From an uncultured Prevotella sp. (GTDB lineage: Bacteria > Bacteroidota > Bacteroidia > Bacteroidales > Bacteroidaceae): a stretch of DNA of 64,000 bases. Location: the NCBI GenBank assembly GCA_946402275.1, contig CAMIVY010000012.1, forward strand, positions 28,839 to 92,838, written 5' to 3'. Each line of letters starts with the position of its first letter. Positions within the stretch are counted from its first letter, which is position 1. Below, in pieces: positions 7,990 through 17,168 of this stretch. The notes beneath the pieces are model-generated. The model did no database searches and had not been told where the DNA came from. It saw only the letters and a program-made list of their open reading frames with translations. The position numbers and the translations under genes are program-made.

Positions 7990-9594
7990 ATGTTTAATAT
8001 GAAGAAAATTATCCAACTACTGACCACCTGCAGGGAGCAACTCCGGCGCCCGCGTTCTCTGTTCGCTTTCTCGTGCATTGTCAGCCTAGCCACCCTGTTG
8101 CTTTATAACCTGCCCTTCTTTCACTATGTGGCTACGCATACCAACGAAGACACCCTGAGACACATCTTCCTGTTGACATCCCTTGTCGTCCTCATGCTGG
8201 TGGTCAATTTCCTGATGACCTACCTCACCCTCTTCCTTTTGCGTGTCGTAGGACGCATCCTGTTAGCCGTCCTTGCCGTCATCAACGCCACCGCCGTCTA
8301 TTTCATCTATACCTATAGCGTGATCATCGACGCCACCACCATCGAGAATGTCTTCAACACCCGCTATTCCGAGGCCTCCGGCTTCTTCAGCGGACCTTTG
8401 TGGATTACCATTCTCGCCATCGGCGTACTACCCGCCCTCTATTGCCTTTTCCGTCCTGTCATCTATAGCACGGTACGCAGATTCACAGTCTTTAGCGTCA
8501 CCTCACTCATCCTCATCGTCCTCGTCTCCCTGGCGAATATCAACCAGACCCTTTTCATCAGTCAGCACGACACCGAGCTGGGCGCTCTGCTCCAGCCCTG
8601 GTCCTACCTGGTGAACACCTGTCGCATCGCCAGCCTCAATCATGACGAGCAAGCTGAGGAAATCAAGCTCCCCGACGGGCGCATCACCGACAACAGGAAA
8701 GCCGTTGTCGTCCTCGTCATCGGCGAGTCAGCCCGCAAAGCCAATTTCCAGCTCTACGGCTATCAGCGCAACACCAATCCCCTGTTGTCCCGACAAAAAG
8801 ACCTGAAGGTGTTCCACGCCAACGCTTGTGCCACCTATACCACAGCAGGCACCAAAGCCATCCTCGAACCCAAGGCCACCGACGAGCTCTATGAGTTGCT
8901 CCCCAACTACGCCTTCCGCACAGGCGTTGATGTGTCGTGGCGCACCTCCAACTGGGGCGAGCCACCCATCCATATCTCCGAATATGTCACCGATGACGAG
9001 CTATCCACCCGCTATCCCGATGCCGACAGCCGTTACGACGGCATCCTCTTTGCCGGACTCCGCCAGCGCATCCTGTCCAGCACCAGTCGTAAGGTGCTCA
9101 TCATCCTCCATACCAGCACCAGTCACGGACCCAACTATTCCGTCAAATACCCTGAGCAGTTCCAAGTCTTCAAGCCCGTAGCCAAGAGTGTCGAGGAAGG
9201 TCAGAAGAACCTCCCCATGCTCGTCAATGCCTACGACAACACCATCCTCTACACCGATTACCTGCTGAGCAACCTCATCGACACCCTCCGCTCCATGAGC
9301 GATTGGCGCAGCGCCCTCCTCTTCGTTTCCGATCATGGCGAATCCCTGGGCGAAAACAACATCTTCATGCACGGACTCCCCATGAAGCTTGCCCCGAAGG
9401 TGCAGTACGAGATACCCTTCCTGGTATGGACCTCCCCAGGCTTCCGCAACTACAAGCGCACGTCACGCCAGTCTGAGCCTTCCGACGACACGCTGCCCGC
9501 CGTCCTCGACCAGCATTACGTCTTCCATTCCGTGCTCAACCTGCTGTCCGTCGAGTCTCCCGCCTACGACAAGACACACGACATCTTTAAATAA
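7990..9594 (+). CDS. Phosphoethanolamine transferase (EptA/sulfatase family)
   Basis: A 534-residue inner-membrane enzyme with about five hydrophobic segments in residues 25-190, followed by a periplasmic alkaline-phosphatase/sulfatase domain. Motifs are VLVIGESARKANFQLYGY, the nucleophile region CATYTTAGT (a Thr is expected to carry the phosphoethanolamine), HTSTSHGPNY, and the metal site VSDHGESLGENN with FMHG. It should transfer phosphoethanolamine to lipid A or another envelope glycan. An alternative ATG at 7999 would drop three residues. The broken DUF3667 gene follows after 8 bases and was probably co-transcribed. Confidence 0.9.
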   Translation: MFNMKKIIQLLTTCREQLRRPRSLFAFSCIVSLATLLLYNLPFFHYVATHTNEDTLRHIFLLTSLVVLMLVVNFLMTYLTLFLLRVVGRILLAVLAVINATAVYFIYTYSVIIDATTIENVFNTRYSEASGFFSGPLWITILAIGVLPALYCLFRPVIYSTVRRFTVFSVTSLILIVLVSLANINQTLFISQHDTELGALLQPWSYLVNTCRIASLNHDEQAEEIKLPDGRITDNRKAVVVLVIGESARKANFQLYGYQRNTNPLLSRQKDLKVFHANACATYTTAGTKAILEPKATDELYELLPNYAFRTGVDVSWRTSNWGEPPIHISEYVTDDELSTRYPDADSRYDGILFAGLRQRILSSTSRKVLIILHTSTSHGPNYSVKYPEQFQVFKPVAKSVEEGQKNLPMLVNAYDNTILYTDYLLSNLIDTLRSMSDWRSALLFVSDHGESLGENNIFMHGLPMKLAPKVQYEIPFLVWTSPGFRNYKRTSRQSEPSDDTLPAVLDQHYVFHSVLNLLSVESPAYDKTHDIFK

Positions 9595-9602
9595 TATAAG
9601 GC

Positions 9603-10514
9603 ATGAACAAAGAGCAGCTAATACAGAAATACCAGCGATTCAACCAATAGCAACGGTCGGAGCCGCATTATGTCAACCGCCACGCTGACACCGTACAGCG
9701 ATGCCACAACTGCGGAACCGAGTTTTCCGACAACTACTGTCCGCGCTGTGGACAGCGTGCTGAGGTGGGACGTGTGGGATGGAGCTCCATCAAAGAAAAT
9801 ATAGCACTCCTTTGGGGCATGGACTCCCGTTCCTTTGTCTATACGCTCTTTCAGCTGCTGACGCGTCCCGGCTATCTCGTGCGCGACTACATCAGCGGTC
9901 GCCGCCAGGTGTCGTTCCCACCCGTGAAGATGCTGGTCATCGTGAGCCTTTTCACCTTCATCGTTGAGTCGGCGTTTCATCTGGATAACGAAATCCTGAC
10001 CCTAAAAACAAATATCCCAGAGATAGACAAAATTATAAAGTGGTTTAACGACAACAAGAGCTGGGGCACCCTGTTTTTCCAAGCCTTCTATATCCTGCCC
10101 ACATGGGTGGTGTTCCGCTTCGCCCCGCGATATCCCCGTCACACGCTGCCCGAAGGCTTCTTCGTGCAAGTCTTTCTGAGCACCCTGAGCCTCCTGCTGA
10201 CGTTTATCGACTACTTGGGCTTATCTGTATTCGAAAATATCATTTCAACCTTCTTCTTCCTCATAGCCTACCGTCAACTCTTCGGCTACAGCTGGTGGGG
10301 GACGCTGTGGCGCTGTTTCGCCACCGCCCTCTCTGCCCTCCTGATGATGACAATTCTCTTAATCGTAGCCTTCTATATCCTTGAGCATGATAATTTTATT
10401 TATGAATTAGCGACATATCTGGAGTTTCTCGGAGCATTCATCGCATCACTGGCCCTCATCCTCACTGTCTCCTATCGCATCTCGCTGTCTAAAAGCAAAA
10501 AGACAGCCGATTAG
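9603..10514 (+). pseudogene. DUF3667 zinc-ribbon membrane protein interrupted by an amber codon
   Basis: Starting at ATG 9603 the frame reads MNKEQLIQKYQRFNQ and then meets TAG at 9648-9650. Past it the same frame runs open to 10514 and encodes a zinc ribbon (CHNCGTEF then CPRCGQR), the DUF3667 signature, and about five membrane helices. The stop is therefore a nonsense change in an otherwise intact gene. Re-initiation at GTG 9765 would give 249 residues without the zinc ribbon. TAG is a normal terminator elsewhere here (prs, the McrB-like gene). It could be a recent mutation, a sequencing error, or a functional truncated form. Function of intact homologues is unknown. Confidence 0.78.
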
Positions 10515-10604
10515 CTCGACGAATGATAAATAATGATACTAGTCGTATTATTGATTCATTACTTTAATTTGGGTACAAATATACAACTTTTTTAATAAAC
10601 GTAG

Positions 10605-10633
10605 TTGAAAACGAACAAAAATGTTTATCTTTG
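10605..10633 (+). promoter_or_regulatory. Promoter of the small lipoprotein gene
   Basis: TTG at 10605-10607 and TATCTTTG at 10626-10633 form a Bacteroidetes-type promoter 35 bases before the start codon at 10668. Confidence 0.65.
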
Positions 10634-10667
10634 CAATGGCTATTCAAAAAAGATGATATAAGGAAAG

Positions 10668-11057
10668 ATGAAAAAGATAGCACTTTTTATGGGAGTGGCT
10701 CTGATGGCAGTGGGATGTCAGGAGTCGCTGGAAGAGCGTTGTGAAAGGGAGGCAAGGGAATATACGGAGAAGCACTGCCCTACTCCTGTGGCTAAGGATG
10801 TGGTGATGGACAGCATGACGTTTGACAAGGCGACGCATACCATTACGTATGCCTATACGCTGACGGGACAGCTGGACGACTCGGCAGTGGTGGAGGGTGC
10901 CCATTCGCGCGACTTGCTACTGCAGGAGATTAAGAATAGTGCACACCTGCGACTGTATAAGGAGGCGGGCTACAGTTTCCGCTATGTGTATCATTCGGGC
11001 AAGAAAAAAGGAACGCAGCTGTTAGATGCCACGTTCCGTCAATCTGATTATCGTTAA
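10668..11057 (+). CDS. Small lipoprotein of unknown function
   Basis: A 129-residue protein with a lipoprotein signal (AVGC, Cys17). The mature part is charged, with a helical stretch containing ERCEREAREYTEKHCP, then a beta region (HTITYAYTLTG) and a helix before a final strand. I do not recognise the family beyond a general likeness to small Bacteroidales lipoproteins. It has its own promoter and stands alone, convergent with yebC; only 12 bases separate the two stops. No catalytic motif is visible. Confidence 0.65.
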   Translation: MKKIALFMGVALMAVGCQESLEERCEREAREYTEKHCPTPVAKDVVMDSMTFDKATHTITYAYTLTGQLDDSAVVEGAHSRDLLLQEIKNSAHLRLYKEAGYSFRYVYHSGKKKGTQLLDATFRQSDYR

Positions 11058-11066
11058 CCAATAACC
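11056..11066. repeat. Third copy of the AACCAATAACC intergenic motif
   Basis: AACCAATAACC lies between the lipoprotein and yebC stops and matches the core of the inverted repeat flanking the four-helix-bundle gene. Confidence 0.6.
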
Positions 11067-11069
11067 GAA

Positions 11070-11801
11070 TTACATGCCCTCGGGCTTCATGTTCGTATAG
11101 ACTGTCTGTACGTCGTCGAAGTCCTCGAGTTTCTCAATCATCTTATCGATGGTCTCGCGCTCCTCGGGAGTAACGTCCTTGAGGTCGTTGGGGATGCGGG
11201 TGAACTCGGCACCGGTCACCTCGAAGCCATTCTCCTCCAGGTGCTTCTGGATAGCTCCGAAGCTGGAGGGGTCGCCATAGATAGTGATGCTGTTCTCTTC
11301 CTCGTCCTCGTCGAACTCGTCCTCTACACCATAGTCAATCAGGTCGAGAATCATCTCGTCCATATCGAGGCCGTCCTTCTTCTTGAAGGTGAACACACAC
11401 TTGTGGTCGAACAGGAACGACAGCGAGCCCTGTGTACCCAGGTTACCATTGAACTTGTTGAACACGGAACGGACGTCGCCTACGGTACGTGTGGTGTTGT
11501 CAGTCAGCGTCTCCACGAAAATGGCTATTCCGTGAGGTCCATATCCCTCGTAGGTGACCTCCTTATAGTCTGCGTGGTCCTTACCCATCGCGTTCTTGAT
11601 AGCACGCTCAATGTTGTCCTTCGGCATGTTCTCGCGCTTGGCGTTAGCAATGCACGCACGCAGTGCGGGGTTCATGTCCGGATCAGGACCGCCAGCCTTG
11701 ACGGCAATAGCTATCTGCTTGCCGATCTTGGTGAATGTCTTGGCCATGTGGCCCCATCTCTTCAGCTTTGTAGCTTTACGATATTCAAATGCTCTTCCCA
11801 T
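11070..11801 (-). CDS. YebC/PmpR family protein (TACO1 family)
   Basis: A 243-residue cytoplasmic protein of the YebC family. The N-terminus (MGRAFEYRK, then MAKTFTKIGKQI) and the stretch NMPKDNIERAIKNA are diagnostic. The middle shows YEGYGPHGIAIFVE and the C-terminal domain ends with VQTVYTNM. Members are annotated as transcription regulators, and more recent work connects the family with translation of difficult sequences. The start at 11801 is chosen because the in-frame Met at 11825 lies in repeat sequence. It is downstream of pheT and the four-helix-bundle gene on the same strand. Confidence 0.92.
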   Translation of the reverse strand: MGRAFEYRKATKLKRWGHMAKTFTKIGKQIAIAVKAGGPDPDMNPALRACIANAKRENMPKDNIERAIKNAMGKDHADYKEVTYEGYGPHGIAIFVETLTDNTTRTVGDVRSVFNKFNGNLGTQGSLSFLFDHKCVFTFKKKDGLDMDEMILDLIDYGVEDEFDEDEEENSITIYGDPSSFGAIQKHLEENGFEVTGAEFTRIPNDLKDVTPEERETIDKMIEKLEDFDDVQTVYTNMKPEGM

Positions 11802-11822
11802 TGTTTTACAATAAACATTAAA

Positions 11823-11837
11823 CAATAACCAATAACC
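11823..11837. repeat. Left arm of a 15-base inverted repeat around the four-helix-bundle gene
   Basis: CAATAACCAATAACC here is the exact reverse complement of 12229-12243. Both arms sit in richer AT repeats (AATAAAC, TTTATTG) just outside the gene. Confidence 0.75.
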
Positions 11838-11838
11838 G

Positions 11839-12198
11839 TTATTCCTCCGATTTCTTGGCTTTTTTTATTATATTAATTAAAGTTGCAGATAATTTACTAT
11901 TGTCATTATATATAGACTCATATTCAGCATCACTCAGGACACCAGATTCATGTAACAATTCCAACCAATATTCCGTTTCGCTAGACTCCTTCAAAGCTAT
12001 GCTCATCTTGCTGATAAAGTCAGCTTTGCTTTGTGCATAAATACTTTCTCTTATATTAGCACCAATACTGGTCCCGCTACGTAAAAGCTGTTTTGACAGA
12101 ACACGTTCCATTTTTTCCTCCCTTAAGAATCGCTCCAACTTCACGATACGTAAAGCAAAGCTTTTAGAGAGTGTTGCAATAGGATTCTGTTTATCCAT
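11839..12198 (-). CDS. Four-helix-bundle protein (23S rRNA intervening-sequence protein family)
   Basis: A 119-residue all-helical protein. LLRSGTSIGANIRES and KMSIALKESSETEYWLELL are signatures of the four helix bundle family (S23/IVP), first found in rRNA intervening sequences and later as scattered single genes. No nucleic acid or catalytic function is established. It sits between pheT and yebC and is bracketed by a 15-base inverted repeat, which suggests it entered this place as a unit, although no transposase is present. Similar small genes occur as free-standing insertions in many Bacteroidetes genomes. Confidence 0.88.
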   Translation of the reverse strand: MDKQNPIATLSKSFALRIVKLERFLREEKMERVLSKQLLRSGTSIGANIRESIYAQSKADFISKMSIALKESSETEYWLELLHESGVLSDAEYESIYNDNSKLSATLINIIKKAKKSEE

Positions 12199-12228
12199 CT
12201 ACGCGCAGCCTAACGTTTATTGTTTATT

Positions 12229-12243
12229 GGTTATTGGTTATTG
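12229..12243. repeat. Right arm of the inverted repeat beside pheT
   Basis: GGTTATTGGTTATTG mirrors 11823-11837. It lies between the stop of pheT and the start of the four-helix-bundle gene, in a run of TTATTG units. Confidence 0.75.
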
Positions 12244-12246
12244 TCA

Positions 12247-14700
12247 TCAGCGAAGCTGAGCGCCAAGTTTGGCGGTCAACTGAGCGATGAGTTTCTGCAT
12301 GATAGCATCAATCTGTTTGTCGCCCATCGTCTTCTCAGCATCCTGGAGGATGAAATTGACGGCATACGACTTCTTGCCGGCAGGGAGCTTGTCGCCTTCA
12401 TAGACGTCGAAGAGTTCGACTTTCTTCAGGAACTTACGCTCGGTCTGACGGGCGATGTCCTCTATCTGCTGGAACTCTACGCTCTTGTCGATGAGCAGGG
12501 CGAGGTCGCGGCTGACGGCTGGATACTTGGGTATCTCCGTGAACTCCACTTTCTGCTTGCGGATGACCTTCATCAGAGCTGTCCAGTTGAGCTCGGCATA
12601 ATAGACGGGGGTGTCGATGTCGAACTGACGCTGCAGCTTCTTGGTGATGACACCCAGCTCGACGAGTTTCTTTCCTCCACGATTCTCGATGGTGAGACCT
12701 GCGGAGAAGACGGCATTGTCGGACTTCTTGCGGACAATCATGCCGGGTTGTACACCAATGCGGGCGAAGATGTTGTCAACGAAGGCATCCAGCTCGGCAA
12801 ATGAGGTATTCTCGTCGGGATGAGCCCACGAGCCCTCCACGCGCTTACCGGTGAGCCAGAGACCCATATGGTGCTGCTCCTTATAGGCCTGCATGGGGTC
12901 GTCCTGATTCTCTTTCTCAGGGTCGAAGCTATAGACGTTGCCAAACTCGAAGAAGCGGCAGTTACCATTCTTACGCTTGGCATTGTGCTCGATGCTCTCC
13001 AAGCCACCATACAACAGGGTGCCACGCATCACGTTAAGGTCGCTGCTGAGCGGATTCATGACGTGTACGAGCATCTGGTTCTGAGTCTCGTCGTAGTATG
13101 CCGATTTCGTCAGCGAGTTGTTCAGTATCTCATTGAATCCTGCACCCACCAGCTGCTCGCTGACCAGGTTGGCCAACTTGTGCTTCTGGTCTTCGTCACC
13201 CTTGATGACCAACGACGATTTCAACTGGGTGGGAATCTCCACATTATTATATCCATAGATGCGAAGGATGTCTTCTACAACGTCGCAGGGGCGCTGCACA
13301 TCCACACGATAGGCAGGGATTTCGAGTTTCAAGCCCTCGGCACTCTCGCTGAGCACCTTCATCTCCAGAGAGTCGCAGATGTTCTTGATGGTCTCCACGG
13401 GGATGTCTTTTCCCACGAGGGAGTGGACATAGCTGTACTGGAGGTCAACGACGGCATTCTGCATCTTCTCGGGATAGACGTCCTTGATGTCCATAGACAC
13501 CTTACCGCCTGCCAACTCCTTACAGAGCTGGGCGGCATATTTCAGGGCCTCGATGGTGCCGTTGGGGTCAATGCCACGCTCGAAGCGGAACGAGGCATCG
13601 GTAGAGAGTCCGTGACGGCGGGCTGACTTACGAATCCATGTGGGATGGAAGTAAGCCGACTCCAGCACGACATTCTTGGTGGTCTCGTAGGTACCACTAC
13701 CCTTTCCGCCAAACACACCGGCGATACACATGGGGGCTTCGGCATTGCAGATAGCCAGGTCACGGTCGGAGAGCTTATGCTCTACTCCATCGAGGGTCTG
13801 GAAGGATGTGCCCTCGGGCATCGTCTTCACCACAATCTTATGACCTTTCACCATATCGGCATCGAAGCAATGGAGGGGCTGACCCAGCGCCATCATCACA
13901 TAGTTGGTGATATCGACGATGTTGTTGATAGGACGCAGACCGATAGTGGTCAGCTTGTTCTTCAACCAGTCGGGCGACTCCTTCACCTCGCAATCGGTGA
14001 TGCTCACACAAGCATAGCGCTTGCAGGCCTCGGTGTTCTGAATCTCCACGTCGATGGGGAGGTCGTGATTGTCGATAACAAAATTATCGGCCACTGGTTT
14101 GTGGGTTGCCGTCTCGTAGCCGTTCTGCTTCAACCATGCATACAGGTCGCGGGCGACACCCCAATGTGAGAGGGCATCGGCACGGTTGGCCGTAATGTCA
14201 ATCTCGATGAGCCAGTCGCTCTCTAGATGGTAATACTCAGCGGCGGGGGTGCCAACAACCGCGTCCTCCGGCAGCACGATGATGCCGGAGTGGTCGTTGC
14301 CGATACCTATCTCGTCCTCGGCACAGATCATGCCCAGTGACTCGACACCGCGCAGCTTAGACTTCTTGATGACAAACTCCTTGTCGCCATCATAGAGCAC
14401 ACAACCAAGATCAGCCACGATAACCTTCTGACCTGCAGCTACATTGGGAGCACCACAGACTATCTGCTGAGGCTCGCCCTTGCCCAAATCAACGGTGGTG
14501 ACATGCAGGTGGTCGGAATCGGGGTGCATCTCGCACGTCAGCACCTTACCTACGTAAAGGCCTTTCAGGCCACCTTTTATACTCTGAACTTCTTCGAGTG
14601 CATCGACTTCAAGACCTGTGGATGTCAAGGCATCGCACACCTCTTGTGGGGTGAGGTCGAAATCAACGTACTCTTTTAACCATTTATACGAAATATTCAT
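12247..14700 (-). CDS. pheT: Phenylalanine-tRNA ligase beta subunit
   Basis: An 817-residue subunit of the alpha2-beta2 enzyme that charges tRNA-Phe. The domains appear in the usual order: N-terminal MNISYKWLKEYVD, a tRNA-binding OB domain (about residues 42-150, with HPDSDHLHVTTVDLG and ADLGCVLYDG), the B3/B4 editing domain with ITANRADALSHWG, B5 (about 400-480), a catalytic-like core, and a C-terminal FDX-ACB anticodon-binding domain (about 725-817, with PKYPAVSRDLALLID). Length is normal. The alpha subunit gene is not next to it. Its promoter overlaps the terminator of rprY. Confidence 0.97.
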   Translation of the reverse strand: MNISYKWLKEYVDFDLTPQEVCDALTSTGLEVDALEEVQSIKGGLKGLYVGKVLTCEMHPDSDHLHVTTVDLGKGEPQQIVCGAPNVAAGQKVIVADLGCVLYDGDKEFVIKKSKLRGVESLGMICAEDEIGIGNDHSGIIVLPEDAVVGTPAAEYYHLESDWLIEIDITANRADALSHWGVARDLYAWLKQNGYETATHKPVADNFVIDNHDLPIDVEIQNTEACKRYACVSITDCEVKESPDWLKNKLTTIGLRPINNIVDITNYVMMALGQPLHCFDADMVKGHKIVVKTMPEGTSFQTLDGVEHKLSDRDLAICNAEAPMCIAGVFGGKGSGTYETTKNVVLESAYFHPTWIRKSARRHGLSTDASFRFERGIDPNGTIEALKYAAQLCKELAGGKVSMDIKDVYPEKMQNAVVDLQYSYVHSLVGKDIPVETIKNICDSLEMKVLSESAEGLKLEIPAYRVDVQRPCDVVEDILRIYGYNNVEIPTQLKSSLVIKGDEDQKHKLANLVSEQLVGAGFNEILNNSLTKSAYYDETQNQMLVHVMNPLSSDLNVMRGTLLYGGLESIEHNAKRKNGNCRFFEFGNVYSFDPEKENQDDPMQAYKEQHHMGLWLTGKRVEGSWAHPDENTSFAELDAFVDNIFARIGVQPGMIVRKKSDNAVFSAGLTIENRGGKKLVELGVITKKLQRQFDIDTPVYYAELNWTALMKVIRKQKVEFTEIPKYPAVSRDLALLIDKSVEFQQIEDIARQTERKFLKKVELFDVYEGDKLPAGKKSYAVNFILQDAEKTMGDKQIDAIMQKLIAQLTAKLGAQLR

Positions 14701-14732
14701 TGCAATGATATGTTATATTCTGAAATTGCGTG

Positions 14733-14764
14733 CAAAATTACACAAAAAAAATGGACTGACCAAA
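14733..14764 (-). promoter_or_regulatory. pheT promoter embedded in the rprY terminator
   Basis: Minus-strand TAATTTTG (14733-14740) lies 20 bases after TTTG (14761-14764). That -33 element falls across the loop edge of the terminator hairpin of rprY. Confidence 0.68.
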
Positions 14765-14774
14765 AGGTCAGCCC
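14753..14774 (-). terminator. Intrinsic terminator of rprX-rprY
   Basis: The hairpin GGGCTGACC-TTTT-GGTCAGTCC (minus strand, one G.T pair) is followed by ATTTTTTTT. It stands directly after the rprY stop. Confidence 0.8.
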
Positions 14775-14781
14775 GTTTTCT

Positions 14782-15480
14782 TTAATCTTCCTCCGGAGAG
14801 ATGAGCTTGTAGCCCTTGCCGTGGATGTTGATAATCTCTATCTGCGGGTCGTCTTTCAGGTGCTTACGCAACTTGGTGATATAAACGTCCATAGAGCGTG
14901 CATTGAAGTAATTATCGTCAATCCAGATGGTCTTCAGGGCGAAGTCGCGCTGAAGAATCTCGTTGGCATGAGAGCAGAGCAGCGCCAGCAACTCGTTCTC
15001 CTTGGTGGTCAGCTTGGTTTGCTTCTCACCGATGACGAGCAATTGCTTCTGGGTGTCGAAGAGGAACTTACCGATATGGTAAACAGAGCTCTCCTTGTTC
15101 CGCTTGCCACGAACACGGCGAAGAATAGCTTCGATACGGAGCACGAGCTCTTCCATCGAGAAGGGCTTGGTGATATAGTCGTCAGCACCAATCTTGAAGC
15201 CTTCGAGGATATCTTCCTTCAAAGTCTTGGCAGTGAGGAAGATAATGGGGATTTCGGCATTAGCCTGACGGATTTCCTGAGCCAGGGTGTAACCGTCCTT
15301 CTTGGGCATCATCACATCGAGTACGCAGATGTCGAACTTGGTCTTCAGGAAAGCCTTATAGCCTGCTTCGCCATCTGGGCAGAGTTCTGCAGAATAACCT
15401 TTTGCAGCAAGGTATTCGCGCAACAACATTCCGAGGTTCTCATCGTCCTCACAAAGAAGAATTTTCAGTTTTTCGTCCAT
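14782..15480 (-). CDS. rprY: Two-component response regulator RprY (OmpR family)
   Basis: A 232-residue regulator. The receiver domain has the acidic pair EDD (residues 11-13), the phosphorylated Asp55 in VLDVMMPKKDG and the conserved Lys of FLTAK. The C-terminal winged helix has LTTKENELLALLC and the recognition region RSMDVYITKLRKHLK. It matches RprY of Bacteroides, partner of RprX, linked with stress response and repression of the Na+-NQR operon. Its start is 33 bases after the kinase stop, so they share a transcript. Confidence 0.92.
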   Translation of the reverse strand: MDEKLKILLCEDDENLGMLLREYLAAKGYSAELCPDGEAGYKAFLKTKFDICVLDVMMPKKDGYTLAQEIRQANAEIPIIFLTAKTLKEDILEGFKIGADDYITKPFSMEELVLRIEAILRRVRGKRNKESSVYHIGKFLFDTQKQLLVIGEKQTKLTTKENELLALLCSHANEILQRDFALKTIWIDDNYFNARSMDVYITKLRKHLKDDPQIEIINIHGKGYKLISPEED

Positions 15481-15513
15481 AACCTTAAAATTTATTATTT
15501 GACAATTTATTGA

Positions 15514-17070
15514 TTAGTCTTCCTTCATAATAGGCAGGGAGATAATGAACTTGGTACCCTTGCCCACTTCGCTCTCGACCTTGATGTTACCTTGATGGAG
15601 GTCGATGACTTTCTTGACATAGGCCAGTCCGAGTCCGAAGCCTTTGACATCGTGTTTGTTACCGGTATGCACACGGTAGAACTTGTCGAAGATTTTCTTC
15701 AGGTTTTCCTTCTTGATGCCCTGTCCGGTGTCGCGGATGGAGAGGTAGAGTTTCTCCGCATCGTTCCAGGTGCGAATGTAGATGTCGAGGGGCTCTTCCT
15801 GCTTGCGATACTTCACGGCATTGTCCATGAGATTGGTGATAGCATTTTGGAAGTGTACCTCATCGACATAGATTGCTGAGTCGATAGCTTCTATCTCCGT
15901 ATATATCTTACCACCAGTATGCTCCACACGCAGCACGAAGGTCTGGGCAATCTGCTCCACCATCTCGTTGAGGTCAAGCTCCTTCTTCTTAAAGATGATG
16001 CTCTTCTTGTCGAACATGGACATCTGGAGCACTTTCTCCACGAGGAAGCGCAGACGTTTCGACTCGTCGGTGATGACGCCACTGAGGTGCTTGGTCATCT
16101 GCTCCGTCTTGGAAATGGAATCGTCGTTCATCATCTGGGCTGCCAGCGAGATAGAGGCAATAGGCGTCTTAAGCTCGTGGGTCATATTGTTGATGAAGTC
16201 GTTCTTGATTTCCGTGAGGCGCTTCTGACGGAAAATAACCGCAATGGTAAAGATAAAGGTGATAAGCAGCACGATGGTGAAGATGATGCTGGGAATCATG
16301 AAGCGCACACTGGAGAAGATGTAGGAGTTCATCTCAGGGAAGTGGATGCGCACCACGCCCATCTTTGACTGTGGGTCGTTACGGAAAAGCAACTGCTGAT
16401 AGGTGTATTCCTTACCTTCGTCGCTATAGTCGGGACAACGGAACACCTCACGGCCATCGGTGGTGGAAACGGTGAGATGATAGGGAATATTGACTCCGTT
16501 GTTAATCAGTTCGGTACGGATATCCTGATCGAGCATGCGGAAATTGACACGTTCCTTCAGGGGCTTGTCGCTGGCGGTATAGAGGATGTTATATACGACC
16601 TCGTCGAGCAGCGCTTTCTGATAGACATAGCGATTGCGGACTATCTCCTGCATGGTCTTGGCAGCATCGGCCAACGAGTTCTTGTCCTTACGAAGAATCA
16701 TGGCCTTGGGGACGGAGGCTGGCTTCATCTCGAAGGTCTTCAGCTGGAACGACGAATAGACGGTTCCATCGTCTGCAGCTACGGCAAACTGATGGGAATG
16801 CTTAATGGTGCCATCAAGGCCATCAACCATCACAGAGTCTTGCGTGAAGGCTCTGCGCTCAGTCTCGTTGACATCTTTTTCCAGATATCTGAGTGTCTCA
16901 TTCATCTCCATATTACGGGAGACTTGGTAGAGAGAGCGGTTCACACTCTCATCGAACTGTTCTTTCTTCATCTTTACCATCTCCTCAACGTAGGAGAACT
17001 GAAGGAAGAGCAGCGCCAGGAATGAGAATCCCATGATGATGGCTATTGCCCAAATAGTTGACTTCTTCAT
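15514..17070 (-). CDS. rprX: Sensor histidine kinase RprX
   Basis: A 518-residue membrane kinase. One N-terminal helix (residues 5-25) and a second near 255-280 enclose a periplasmic sensor region. The phosphorylated His298 lies in NMTHELKTPIASIS. The ATPase domain shows the N box (LMDNAVKYR), G1 (IRDTGQGI) and G2 (GFGLGLAYVKK). It phosphorylates RprY. The gene precedes rprY and has a minus-strand TAACTTTG element at 17079-17086. The signal sensed is not evident. Confidence 0.93.
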   Translation of the reverse strand: MKKSTIWAIAIIMGFSFLALLFLQFSYVEEMVKMKKEQFDESVNRSLYQVSRNMEMNETLRYLEKDVNETERRAFTQDSVMVDGLDGTIKHSHQFAVAADDGTVYSSFQLKTFEMKPASVPKAMILRKDKNSLADAAKTMQEIVRNRYVYQKALLDEVVYNILYTASDKPLKERVNFRMLDQDIRTELINNGVNIPYHLTVSTTDGREVFRCPDYSDEGKEYTYQQLLFRNDPQSKMGVVRIHFPEMNSYIFSSVRFMIPSIIFTIVLLITFIFTIAVIFRQKRLTEIKNDFINNMTHELKTPIASISLAAQMMNDDSISKTEQMTKHLSGVITDESKRLRFLVEKVLQMSMFDKKSIIFKKKELDLNEMVEQIAQTFVLRVEHTGGKIYTEIEAIDSAIYVDEVHFQNAITNLMDNAVKYRKQEEPLDIYIRTWNDAEKLYLSIRDTGQGIKKENLKKIFDKFYRVHTGNKHDVKGFGLGLAYVKKVIDLHQGNIKVESEVGKGTKFIISLPIMKED

Positions 17071-17078
17071 ATCGAGTG

Positions 17079-17086
17079 CAAAGTTA
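17079..17086 (-). promoter_or_regulatory. Probable -7 element of rprX-rprY
   Basis: Minus-strand TAACTTTG 9 bases before the rprX start; the -33 match is weaker (TTTG or TTGG at non-ideal spacing). The very short leader suggests a nearly leaderless message. Confidence 0.5.
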
Positions 17087-17168
17087 AAACTTTTCTCGAT
17101 ACAAAGAAGCCAATTAGTTAATTATTTCCGTTAAATTTAACGACTTTAACTATTTTGCTGTGTTTTAA

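Noticed and set aside
9648..9650. Recoding of TAG to an amino acid
   Set aside because: TAG ends prs, the McrB-like gene and the RhuM gene at correct places, so it is an ordinary stop in this genome.
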